A stretch of DNA of 64,000 nt, taken from positions 338,835 to 402,834 of the forward strand of contig NZ_SRJD01000001.1 in the NCBI RefSeq assembly GCF_004684935.1, read 5' to 3'. The notes under the pieces are model-generated. The model did not search any database. It was given only the letters and a program-made list of their open reading frames with translations, and was not told the DNA's origin. This stretch comes from Sporolactobacillus shoreae. Its GTDB lineage: Bacteria > Bacillota > Bacilli > Bacillales > Sporolactobacillaceae. Shown one piece after another: positions 43,121-50,888 of this stretch; position 1 is the stretch's first letter, and every line of letters begins with the position of its first letter. The translations under genes and the position numbers were made by a program.

Positions 43121-45043
43121 ATGGCTGATTTAAACTTTATCAGAGTGGCGGCAGCCTGTCCGGTTACGCGCGTGGCGGATGTTGCTTTCAATATTGCGAA
43201 CATCAAGTCATGCATTGATACGGCAACTGAGGAGCAGACAAAACTTATTGTTTTTCCTGAACTATGTATCACATCCTATACATGCGGCGATTTGTTTCTT
43301 CAGAAGAAACTTCTCGACGCGGCAGAAAAAGGGGTGGATGAACTACGAATCTATTCAAAGAATAAAGATGTTCTGATTGCAGTCGGCGCGCCTCTTAATC
43401 TTCATACGGCTGTCTATAATTGCGCTTTCGTCATTTATGACGGCAGCATTCTTGGCATTGTGCCCAAGAGTTTTATACCCAATTATGAGGAATTCTATGA
43501 ACAGCGCTGGTTTACTTCCGGAAAAACCATTACGGACTGTCGGGTTGACCTCCCTTTCCAGAAAAACATTCCATTTGGAGTCGATCTGCTTTTCACCAGC
43601 ACCCCTTTTGAATTCGGGTTTGAAATCTGTGAGGACCTCTGGAGTGTGATTCCGCCGAGCAGCAATCTGTCCCTTGCCGGAGCCAATGTAATTGGAAATC
43701 TTTCAGCGTCCAATGAAGTGGTGAGTAAATCCGATTACCGGAAACAGCTTGTTTCCACACAAAGCGCAAGGTGCATGTCGGCATATCTCTATGCAGGGAC
43801 AGGTGTGGGCGAATCATCAACCGATGTCGTTTTCGGCGGGGAGCTTCTAATTGCTGAAAACGGCAATATGATTGCTGCTAACGAGCGCTTTCAACGTGAA
43901 AATCAAGTGATTACCTCAATCGTCGATGCCGACCGGCTGAATTTGCAGAGAATAAAGAACATTAGTTTCCGTGAGGCCGCTTCAATCGTTCCCTGGCAGG
44001 CAAGAAAAATCAATTTTTCATTCAAAAGTACCGGATATGGCTCTTTTGACCGGAAAGTAGCCAGGCATCCATTTGTGCCCTCAGACGAGAAACAACGTGA
44101 ACTACGGTGCAGAGAAATTTTCAGTATTCAGACAGCTGCTCTTGCGAAAAGATTGGAGCATACCGGATTGAAGCGGGCGGTGATTGGCATTTCCGGAGGG
44201 CTGGATTCTACCCTTGCCTTGCTTGTCATCGTTAAAACATTTGACCTGCTCGGATTTCCGAGAAAAGATATCCTGACAGTCACGCTTCCGGGGTTTGGAA
44301 CAACGGACAGGACATACAATAATGCTGTCGAGCTATGCAAAAATTTGGAAACCGATTTTCATGAAGTCAATATTGTCGCGGCTTGTCTGCAGCATTTTAA
44401 AGATATCGGGCATGATCCGGAGATTCATGATGTGACCTATGAGAATGTGCAGGCACGTGAACGAACGCAGATCCTAATGGATATGGCCAATAAGAATCAA
44501 GGCCTGGTAATAGGAACAGGGGATCTGTCTGAACTGGCACTCGGCTGGAGTACTTATAACGGAGACCACATGTCGATGTACGCGGTCAATTGCTCGGTTC
44601 CGAAGACGTTAGTCCGATATCTTGTCCGATATGTTGCCGAGAAACAGTCTGAGCAGGTGACAGCGGACATTCTTTTGGACATTCTTGATACTCCAGTGAC
44701 ACCGGAACTCCTACCAAAAAACAGCGAGGGTAAGATCACACAGAAAACCGAGGATATTGTCGGGCCGTATGAATTGCATGACTTTTTCCTCTATTATTTT
44801 GTCAGAAGCGAATTCACACCAGAAAGAATCTTGTTTCTGGCGAACGCTGCTTTTGACGGCAAATACAAAGAAGAAACACTTCGTAAATGGCTGAAAGTTT
44901 TCATCCGCCGTTTCTTTACTCAGCAATTTAAGCGATCGGCCATCCCTGACGGTCCGAAGGTGGGCACGGTCAGCCTTTCACCACGCGGAGACTGGCGGAT
45001 GCCTTCTGATGCCAGCTTCAACACTTGGTTGAACCAGTTCTGA
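43121..45043 (+). CDS. nadE: Glutamine-dependent NAD(+) synthase
   Basis: A 640-residue two-domain enzyme making NAD from deamido-NAD, ATP and glutamine. The N-terminal nitrilase-type glutaminase has Glu in VFPELCITSYTCGDL, Lys in VPKSFIPNYEEFYE and Cys in FGFEICEDLW. The C-terminal synthetase has the PP-loop GISGGLDSTLALL (about residues 357-369) and GTGDLSELALGW. ATG 43121 follows GGAGGG by 7 nt; the frame is open back to a GTG at 43061 that lies in the terminator tail. Upstream is a promoter-leader peptide-terminator arrangement. Confidence 0.96.
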   Translation: MADLNFIRVAAACPVTRVADVAFNIANIKSCIDTATEEQTKLIVFPELCITSYTCGDLFLQKKLLDAAEKGVDELRIYSKNKDVLIAVGAPLNLHTAVYNCAFVIYDGSILGIVPKSFIPNYEEFYEQRWFTSGKTITDCRVDLPFQKNIPFGVDLLFTSTPFEFGFEICEDLWSVIPPSSNLSLAGANVIGNLSASNEVVSKSDYRKQLVSTQSARCMSAYLYAGTGVGESSTDVVFGGELLIAENGNMIAANERFQRENQVITSIVDADRLNLQRIKNISFREAASIVPWQARKINFSFKSTGYGSFDRKVARHPFVPSDEKQRELRCREIFSIQTAALAKRLEHTGLKRAVIGISGGLDSTLALLVIVKTFDLLGFPRKDILTVTLPGFGTTDRTYNNAVELCKNLETDFHEVNIVAACLQHFKDIGHDPEIHDVTYENVQARERTQILMDMANKNQGLVIGTGDLSELALGWSTYNGDHMSMYAVNCSVPKTLVRYLVRYVAEKQSEQVTADILLDILDTPVTPELLPKNSEGKITQKTEDIVGPYELHDFFLYYFVRSEFTPERILFLANAAFDGKYKEETLRKWLKVFIRRFFTQQFKRSAIPDGPKVGTVSLSPRGDWRMPSDASFNTWLNQF

Positions 45044-45080
45044 TGATTGTTAACCAAGGAACATCATTTGCCAGAGAGGA

Positions 45081-46808
45081 ATGGATGAATTGATCAGGAG
45101 CTTTTTCTCGTACTATCGTCCTTACAAAAAGCTTTTTTTGCTGGATTTCTCATGCGCTGTGATCGCGGCTCTTCTGGAGCTCGTTTTTCCAGTCGCGGTC
45201 AACCAGGTCATTGATAAGCTGATGCCGGGGAGGGATTGGTCGCTGATTGTTTTGGCGTCGGCCGGCCTTCTGTTCTTTTACCTGTTCAATACTTGTCTGC
45301 AGTACATAGTGACTTATTGGGGCCATAAGCTCGGGATCAGTATAGAAGGCGATATGCGTCAGGAGTTGTTTGAACACATACAGAGACAGTCGTTTCATTT
45401 CTTTGATAACCATAAAACAGGACATCTGATGTCACGGCTGACAACGGATCTGTTTAATATTGGCGAAACAGCCCATCACGGACCTGAAGGTGTATTCATC
45501 GCCCTGATGTCGCTGATCGGCTCATTCTTGCTGATGCTTTCAATTAACTGGCAGCTCGCATGCATTACCTTCGCGCTTGTACCGATTCTGACCGTTTTTC
45601 TGATTGTTTATAACCTGAAAATGACACACGCTACGGATAAAATCTATCAGGATATTGCCGTGTTCAATGCCAATGTGGAAAATGCGGTCGGAGGTGTCCG
45701 TGTCGTCCAGGCTTTTTCAAATGAGGAATATGAGAGCCGGCAGTTCAGAACAAATAACAAAAAATACCGCGCTGCGAAGTTATCCTCATACAAAATTCTC
45801 GGTGCGGACGACTCCATCAATTACTTAATGGTTCGCCTGATCACTTTGTTTACTCTGATCAGCGGGGCGTGGTTTGTCATTCACGGAGGACTGACGGATG
45901 GACAATTTGTTGCCTTTCTGCTGATTGCCAATATCTTTGTTCGACCGATCGAAAATATTAATATGATTATCGAAATCTATCCTCAAGGCATGGCTGGGTT
46001 CAAACGCTTCAAGAAGATGATGAGTATGAAGCCGGATATTGTGGATGCTGAGGACGCGCAGGACATTCCCCGGGTTAGGGGGGACATTGCCTATCACGAT
46101 GTCAGCTTCGGTTACGAAGGAAAACGCATGGTTCTCAACCATATTAATCTGGAGATCTGCGCCGGAGAAACCGTCGCTTTTGTCGGACCAACCGGTGCCG
46201 GCAAAACAACACTTTGCAGTCTGCTCCCGAGGTTTTATGAGGTGAAGGATGGATCGGTAACTATTGACGGGATGGATATCCGCCGGATGACTCTGGCTTC
46301 TCTCCGCCGTCATATAGGTCTCGTCCAGCAAGATGTTTTCCTTTTCTCAGGGACACTGAGGGAAAATGTTGCGTATGGCAGACTTGATGCAACGGATGAA
46401 GAAATCTGGAGGGTTATACGTCTTGCACGGCTTGAGGAAATGGTTTGCAGCATGCCTGATGGCTTGGATACAGTCATCGGCGAGCGCGGAGTCAAGCTCT
46501 CAGGGGGACAGAAGCAGCGGCTTTCAATCGCCCGCATGTTTTTGAAGGATCCTTCGATACTGATTCTCGATGAAGCGACCTCGGCTCTAGACACAGCAAC
46601 GGAAGCTGCCATTCAGCAGTCTCTGGAAGAATTATCAGAGGGGCGAACGACCCTGATTATCGCCCACCGTCTGGCGACGATTAAAAATGCTGACCGGATC
46701 ATTGTTGTCACTGAGAATGGGATCAGTGAACAAGGGACTCACCAGGAATTACTTGCAAAAGGCGGCGTCTACAGTAAGCTGTATGAATCACAGTTTGCCA
46801 TGGGTTAA
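45081..46808 (+). CDS. ABC transporter half-molecule (permease fused to ATPase), multidrug/lipid exporter type
   Basis: A 575-residue exporter with six membrane helices (residues 1-300) followed by an ATPase domain: Walker A GPTGAGKTT, signature LSGGQKQRLS, Walker B LILDEATSALD with its catalytic Glu, and the H-loop AHRLATI. All sites are intact, so a homodimer can work; it resembles B. subtilis YgaD. ATG 45081 directly abuts a GAGAGGA, so the TTG at 45090, ten nt from AGAGAGG, may be the true start. It follows nadE by 37 bp and may be co-transcribed. Confidence 0.9.
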   Translation: MDELIRSFFSYYRPYKKLFLLDFSCAVIAALLELVFPVAVNQVIDKLMPGRDWSLIVLASAGLLFFYLFNTCLQYIVTYWGHKLGISIEGDMRQELFEHIQRQSFHFFDNHKTGHLMSRLTTDLFNIGETAHHGPEGVFIALMSLIGSFLLMLSINWQLACITFALVPILTVFLIVYNLKMTHATDKIYQDIAVFNANVENAVGGVRVVQAFSNEEYESRQFRTNNKKYRAAKLSSYKILGADDSINYLMVRLITLFTLISGAWFVIHGGLTDGQFVAFLLIANIFVRPIENINMIIEIYPQGMAGFKRFKKMMSMKPDIVDAEDAQDIPRVRGDIAYHDVSFGYEGKRMVLNHINLEICAGETVAFVGPTGAGKTTLCSLLPRFYEVKDGSVTIDGMDIRRMTLASLRRHIGLVQQDVFLFSGTLRENVAYGRLDATDEEIWRVIRLARLEEMVCSMPDGLDTVIGERGVKLSGGQKQRLSIARMFLKDPSILILDEATSALDTATEAAIQQSLEELSEGRTTLIIAHRLATIKNADRIIVVTENGISEQGTHQELLAKGGVYSKLYESQFAMG

Positions 46809-46834
46809 AAATATATACTGAAATTCACCGTTAG

Positions 46835-46862
46835 CTAGAAGTATTCCATGATATACTTCTAG
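46835..46862. promoter_or_regulatory. Perfect 10-bp inverted repeat
   Basis: CTAGAAGTAT (46835-46844) and ATACTTCTAG (46853-46862) are exact complements around 8 nt. No T-run follows, so it is more like an operator or RNA processing hairpin than a terminator. It lies 62 bp before a small membrane-protein gene. Confidence 0.5.
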
Positions 46863-46923
46863 AATGGACATTATTCACTGAAAAAAATAAATTTTCAATT
46901 TAATGACTAAAGAGGGAATAAAA

Positions 46924-47082
46924 ATGTTGGAATTATTTTTACCTCTATTCATTTATTTAGCTATTATCGGTTTGGGTATTTATATTGTTATCACAGTCTT
47001 AAAGTCTATGAAAATGAGAAATGTATATCTGAGAGGAATTTTGGAAGAACTGCGAAAGTTGAATGACCAGAATAAAGAGTAA
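46924..47082 (+). CDS. Small single-helix membrane protein, unknown
   Basis: A 52-residue protein with one long hydrophobic helix (about residues 3-27, LFLPLFIYLAIIGLGIYIVI) and a charged amphipathic tail (LRGILEELRKLNDQNKE). ATG 46924 is seven nt after AAAGAGGG, a good site. Small proteins of this shape often sit beside ABC transporters, but I do not recognise the family. It begins 115 bp after the ABC gene and 21 bp before the GNAT gene. Confidence 0.65.
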   Translation: MLELFLPLFIYLAIIGLGIYIVITVLKSMKMRNVYLRGILEELRKLNDQNKE

Positions 47083-47103
47083 AAGACAGAAGGGAATCAT
47101 ACT

Positions 47104-47547
47104 GTGGGTGAAATCAGAGAATTGATGAAACAGTCCGAGTGGCTGAGCGCTTATCCAGTGATTCATCAGCTGCGGACAGATTTGGATGAAGAAACTTATT
47201 TAGAACTTGTCGAACAGTCACAACGCAATGAGGGCTATCATCTATTTGCTTATTTTGAGAAGGAAGTGATTGTCTCAGCTGTCGGATTTATGCCGATGAC
47301 GACGCTGTATCATGGTCCGTCTGTCTGGGTTTGTGATTTAGTGACCGATGCGGATCAGCGTTCCAAGGGCTATGGTGGACAATTACTTTCATTTGTTTAT
47401 AACTGGGCAGCGGAAAACGGCTATTCCGTCGTTTCTTTGTCCAGCGGTTTGCAGCGGAAGGATGCACATCGATTTTACCAGGAGAAAATGGGTTACGATC
47501 GAGAAAGTTACGTTTTTAACAAAAGAATGGATAATGAAGAAACATAA
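47104..47547 (+). CDS. GNAT family N-acetyltransferase
   Basis: A 147-residue GNAT. The acetyl-CoA-binding loop is [15 protein letters not shown] (about residues 83-97), preceded by [11 protein letters not shown], and the last conserved block is [10 protein letters not shown]. The N-terminal [20 protein letters not shown] is typical of a subgroup annotated only as acetyltransferases. The start is GTG 47104, ten nt after AGAAGGG. It is probably co-transcribed with the 52-residue membrane protein. Confidence 0.87.
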   Translation: MGEIRELMKQSEWLSAYPVIHQLRTDLDEETYLELVEQSQRNEGYHLFAYFEKEVIVSAVGFMPMTTLYHGPSVWVCDLVTDADQRSKGYGGQLLSFVYNWAAENGYSVVSLSSGLQRKDAHRFYQEKMGYDRESYVFNKRMDNEET

Positions 47548-47581
47548 ATAATATTATGTAAACAAAGTGGCTTCTGCCGAT

Positions 47582-47628
47582 AAAAAAACTCTCCTACCCG
47601 GACAGGCAGGAGAGTTCATTATTTTTTA
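47582..47628. terminator. Bidirectional terminator between GNAT and ald
   Basis: AACTCTCCT (47587-47595) pairs with AGGAGAGTT (47608-47616), with further pairing inside. A run of A at 47582-47588 gives a T-run for the ald strand, and a T-rich tract follows on the plus strand. Confidence 0.88.
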
Positions 47629-47669
47629 AGAGTCGCAAGGGTCAATGCTTGATTCAGTGACAGGGGAGA

Positions 47670-48809
47670 TCAGACACGGCTTGCAGCAGCGAGCAGCTCC
47701 CGCGCGTCCTTGTATTCCAGATCATGAGCTTCGGCAACTGCTTTGAAGGTCACATAACCATCCAAGGTGTTCAGTCCTTTCAGAAGCGCCTCGTCTTCGA
47801 GACATGCTTTCACATAACCTTTTCCGGCAATCTTGGCGGCATAAGGGATGGTGACGTTGGTCAGTGCCAGTGTTGAAGTTCTCGGAACGGCGCCCGGCAT
47901 ATTGGCAACAGCGTAATGAACAACACCGTGTTTGATATAAGTCGGATCATCATGGGTTGTACTATGGTCGGATGTTTCGACAATGCCGCCTTGGTCAATC
48001 GCCACATCGACAATCACTGAGCCCGCAGGCATTGAAGCAACCATGTCCTCTGTAACTAGTTTAGGAGCTTTAGCGCCAGGGATCAGAACACAGCCTACAA
48101 CAAGATCCGCGTCTTTGACGGCTTCGGCAATGTTGTATGGGTTGGACATCATCGTATTAAGTGATGTGCCGAAGATATCATCCAGATCACGGAGACGGTC
48201 TGCACTGATGTCAAGAATAGTGACATCTGCTCCGAGACCGATCGCAATTTTTGCGGCGTTTGTACCGACAATACCACCGCCGACGATGGTGACTTTTCCG
48301 CGAGAAACGCCGGGAACGCCGCCGAGCAGAATACCTTTTCCGGCTCCGTCACTGAATTTTTCAAGATATTGTGCGCCGATCTGGACGGCCATTCTGCCTG
48401 CAACTTCGCTCATTGGCTGAAGCAGAGGGAGAACGTGGTCCGCACGCTGAACAGTTTCATAAGCAATAGAGACAACTTTACTCGATACGAGTGCCTTGGT
48501 CAGCTCCGCTCCGGCAGCTGGTGCGAGATGGAGATATGTGAATAGAATCAATCCTTCATGGAAGAACTGATATTCCTCCGGCTCCGGCTCCTTAACCTTA
48601 ATGACCATTTCCGACGACCATGCTTTTTCAGCGGAAGTTATAACTGCGCCCGCATCCTGGTATTCCTGATCAGAAAAACCTGCACCTTCGCCCGCTTTTG
48701 TTTCCACATACACAGTGTGACCTTCATGAACCAGATGAAATGTGCCGGCCGGTGTGATCGCTACACGGCGCTCATTGTTCTTCAATTCCTTTGGGATACC
48801 GATGATCAT
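47670..48809 (-). CDS. ald: Alanine dehydrogenase
   Basis: A 379-residue NAD-dependent alanine dehydrogenase interconverting L-alanine and pyruvate plus ammonia; in sporeformers it is needed for normal sporulation and alanine use. Motifs: [18 protein letters not shown] at the N-terminus with the pyruvate-binding Arg, VKVKEP-like [11 protein letters not shown] with the active Lys, ITHLAPA-like TYLHLAPA, and the Rossmann [20 protein letters not shown] 48809 on the minus strand follows AGGAGGAATAGTC. The frame stays open upstream through a repeat element, which is not coding. Divergent from its probable activator adeR. Confidence 0.96.
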   Translation of the reverse strand: MIIGIPKELKNNERRVAITPAGTFHLVHEGHTVYVETKAGEGAGFSDQEYQDAGAVITSAEKAWSSEMVIKVKEPEPEEYQFFHEGLILFTYLHLAPAAGAELTKALVSSKVVSIAYETVQRADHVLPLLQPMSEVAGRMAVQIGAQYLEKFSDGAGKGILLGGVPGVSRGKVTIVGGGIVGTNAAKIAIGLGADVTILDISADRLRDLDDIFGTSLNTMMSNPYNIAEAVKDADLVVGCVLIPGAKAPKLVTEDMVASMPAGSVIVDVAIDQGGIVETSDHSTTHDDPTYIKHGVVHYAVANMPGAVPRTSTLALTNVTIPYAAKIAGKGYVKACLEDEALLKGLNTLDGYVTFKAVAEAHDLEYKDARELLAAASRV

Positions 48810-48844
48810 GACTATTCCTCCTGTTTTTCTAGCTTCATCCAATC

Positions 48845-48969
48845 GGCTTAATTTATTGGCTATGTTTAAATTCAATGTTGTTTTTACCTCGCCGTTGATT
48901 GGAGCGGAAAGCAAGCGCCTGGAGCGAAAAACAACAGACAAGTTTAACAAAGCCAATTTATTAAAAGCC
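48845..48969. repeat. MITE-like 125-bp element with terminal inverted repeats, in the ald leader
   Basis: The ends, 48845-48870 and 48942-48969, are imperfect inverted repeats of about 26-28 bp. Both contain ATTGGCT-TGTT-AAA in the same order. Inside, GTTGTTTTT (48877-48885) is the exact complement of AAAAACAAC (48927-48935). The core contains GATTGGAGCGGAAAGC and CGCCTGGAGCG, reminiscent of dispersed intergenic repeats of Bacillaceae. The element can fold as one long hairpin and lies between ald and its promoter. Confidence 0.6.
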
Positions 48970-49054
48970 TGCGGATGTTGTCCTTAATTAGAATAGTACA
49001 AATAATAGAAACAAATAGCATCTTACATTCTGTCAACTAAAATGACACAACTGT

Positions 49055-49084
49055 TTGACATTTTTGCTTGCTGGCATTTAATAT
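49055..49084 (+). promoter_or_regulatory. Promoter of adeR and shared ald/adeR control region
   Basis: TTGACA (49055-49060) and TAATAT (49079-49084) are separated by 18 nt. The mirror element TGTCAA at 49031-49036 is a -35-like TTGACA on the ald strand. Confidence 0.6.
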
Positions 49085-49124
49085 AACATCAGATGGAAGA
49101 AAACATGTGGAAGAGTTGATTCGA

Positions 49125-50780
49125 ATGGCTGAAGAAATGTCTTTTTGTGTCAGAGATGTGATGAACAGACCCCTCTTTCAACGTGCAAAGCTGATTGCTG
49201 GTAGAAGCGGTGGATACAGAGAGGTGCGCTGGGTTCACATCCTTGAAATCACTCACGCAGCACCATATGTCAGCAAAAATGATCTGATTCTGACGACGGG
49301 ATTATGGCTGAAGCGATCTGTCCATTCCGGACTTGACTACATGCGCCAGATCATTGATCATGAGACGGCCGGTCTATGCATCGAATTTGGAACAACCATT
49401 GATGAAATTCCTGGAGAGATCATCAGGCTGTGCGATGATCACGACTTTCCGCTCATCCTTTTCAGACAGCCGGTTCGTTTTGAGGAAATTACCCAGGACA
49501 TCCATTCCTTTCTGATCAACAGGCATTTCGGATTAATGAAAAAGCTGGAGGAATTTTCACAGAAACAGCAGCAGCTCATTCTGCAGAGTACGGATATTCC
49601 CGCGATTCTGAGACTGCTGCAAAGCTATACGGAAGGTCAGATCGTCTATCTTTCATCAATAAAGTCAAATAAATTTTATCCGTCTGTGAAGAAAGAGACG
49701 GCGGAAGCCATTAACAGATTCTGTAATAACAAGTTAAAGAACTTTGACCAGTTTAATGAAACGCAAGTGTGGAAAATGGACGACACCACATCAATCGTTG
49801 TTCAGCCGGTCATTTGTTTCGGCCAGGTATTTTCTTATATTGGCCTGATGATTCAGCTGCCTCATCTGACTGAATATACGAAACTTCTACTCGACTATGC
49901 TTCCAAAGCAGTCGCAACCGTTCTTCTGCGCACTCAATTTCTTGAAGAAAAGATTCTAAGAAATCAGAATGAACTAATTCAGGATATCCTAAGTCAGCAG
50001 ATTGATAGTGAGGAGCAGGCTCAGATGCGTATGGGGCTGCCGTCACCCGATGAAAGCCGATATCTGTTCATTGGCGGTATCATTGAATTTGAACATAATG
50101 TGTTTGAAGACGGGCCAGAACGCATGGAAACGATGAACCAGGATCTCTCTGTCTTGATCCGGTCGTTGCTCAATCGATTTCAGATGCACCATTTGATGAT
50201 GATGAAGAATAATCAGTTCTATCTGCTTTGCGCGAAAGAAAAAGTAAGTGGCGAATCAACTGAATCGCTTAAGCAAAGCATATTAAATATGATTTCCGGT
50301 CTTAGAAAATTTGCTGAAGAAGCCCTTGGGGGATTAAATTTCCATGTCGGATTTGGCAAGACGAGAAACCAATTAGTAGAGACCTGGAAAAGCTTTAAGG
50401 AAGCCTATCAGGTGATTGAAGTCTCACAAACCGTTCCCGCGATGAAGCATTGCTGTTTTTACGATAAAATCGGAATTTATCAGCTCCTGGAAGCAGTACC
50501 TGAACCACTTCTGAATTCATTCGTCAACGATCATCTTGGTGCTCTGATTTCTTATGACGTACTTCATCACCTGAATCTTATTGGAACACTTGATGTGTAC
50601 TTCAAATGCATGGGCTCAAAAGGGGAGACGGCTAAAGAGTTGTTCATACACCGTCAGACTTTATACAACAGGCTCGAAAAAATCAGTGATATACTTGGAG
50701 AGGATTTCTTCGAACCTCAGAAGCGATACTGTCTTGAAATGGCACTGCTTGGGTATGAATTGCTAGGCGAAAATGGATAA
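49125..50780 (+). CDS. adeR: PucR-family transcriptional regulator, AdeR-like activator of ald
   Basis: A 551-residue regulator. Residues 1-130 are a PucR N-terminal domain (VRDVMNRPLFQRAKLIAGRSGGYREVRWVHI shortened here to its start and end), a middle GGDEF-like region follows, and the C-terminal HTH_30 is in GETAKELFIHRQTLYNRLEKI (about 503-523). In B. subtilis AdeR, encoded divergently from ald, activates it with alanine; the same divergent arrangement here supports the name. ATG 49125 lies nine nt after GGAAGAG. Its own terminator is at 50832. Confidence 0.88.
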   Translation: MAEEMSFCVRDVMNRPLFQRAKLIAGRSGGYREVRWVHILEITHAAPYVSKNDLILTTGLWLKRSVHSGLDYMRQIIDHETAGLCIEFGTTIDEIPGEIIRLCDDHDFPLILFRQPVRFEEITQDIHSFLINRHFGLMKKLEEFSQKQQQLILQSTDIPAILRLLQSYTEGQIVYLSSIKSNKFYPSVKKETAEAINRFCNNKLKNFDQFNETQVWKMDDTTSIVVQPVICFGQVFSYIGLMIQLPHLTEYTKLLLDYASKAVATVLLRTQFLEEKILRNQNELIQDILSQQIDSEEQAQMRMGLPSPDESRYLFIGGIIEFEHNVFEDGPERMETMNQDLSVLIRSLLNRFQMHHLMMMKNNQFYLLCAKEKVSGESTESLKQSILNMISGLRKFAEEALGGLNFHVGFGKTRNQLVETWKSFKEAYQVIEVSQTVPAMKHCCFYDKIGIYQLLEAVPEPLLNSFVNDHLGALISYDVLHHLNLIGTLDVYFKCMGSKGETAKELFIHRQTLYNRLEKISDILGEDFFEPQKRYCLEMALLGYELLGENG

Positions 50781-50831
50781 TTTGCAGTGCTTTTCTGTTC
50801 ATATGGTTCATCAATCAATGCCGATCATTTG

Positions 50832-50862
50832 AAAGTGTCCGTATTGACCTGGGCACTTTTTT
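50832..50862 (+). terminator. Terminator between adeR and the ABC exporter pair
   Basis: AAAGTGTCC (50832-50840) pairs with GGGCACTTT (50851-50859), with one wobble, followed by a T-rich tract. The ABC gene's Shine-Dalgarno begins only about a dozen bases later. Confidence 0.88.
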
Positions 50863-50888
50863 ATTTTTAATTGATGGAGGTGCTGTTT

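Noticed and set aside
50803..50832. Nine-codon ATG frame ending at the terminator before the ABC exporter pair
   Set aside because: No SD sequence. It is mentioned under the attenuation hypothesis but not listed as a gene.
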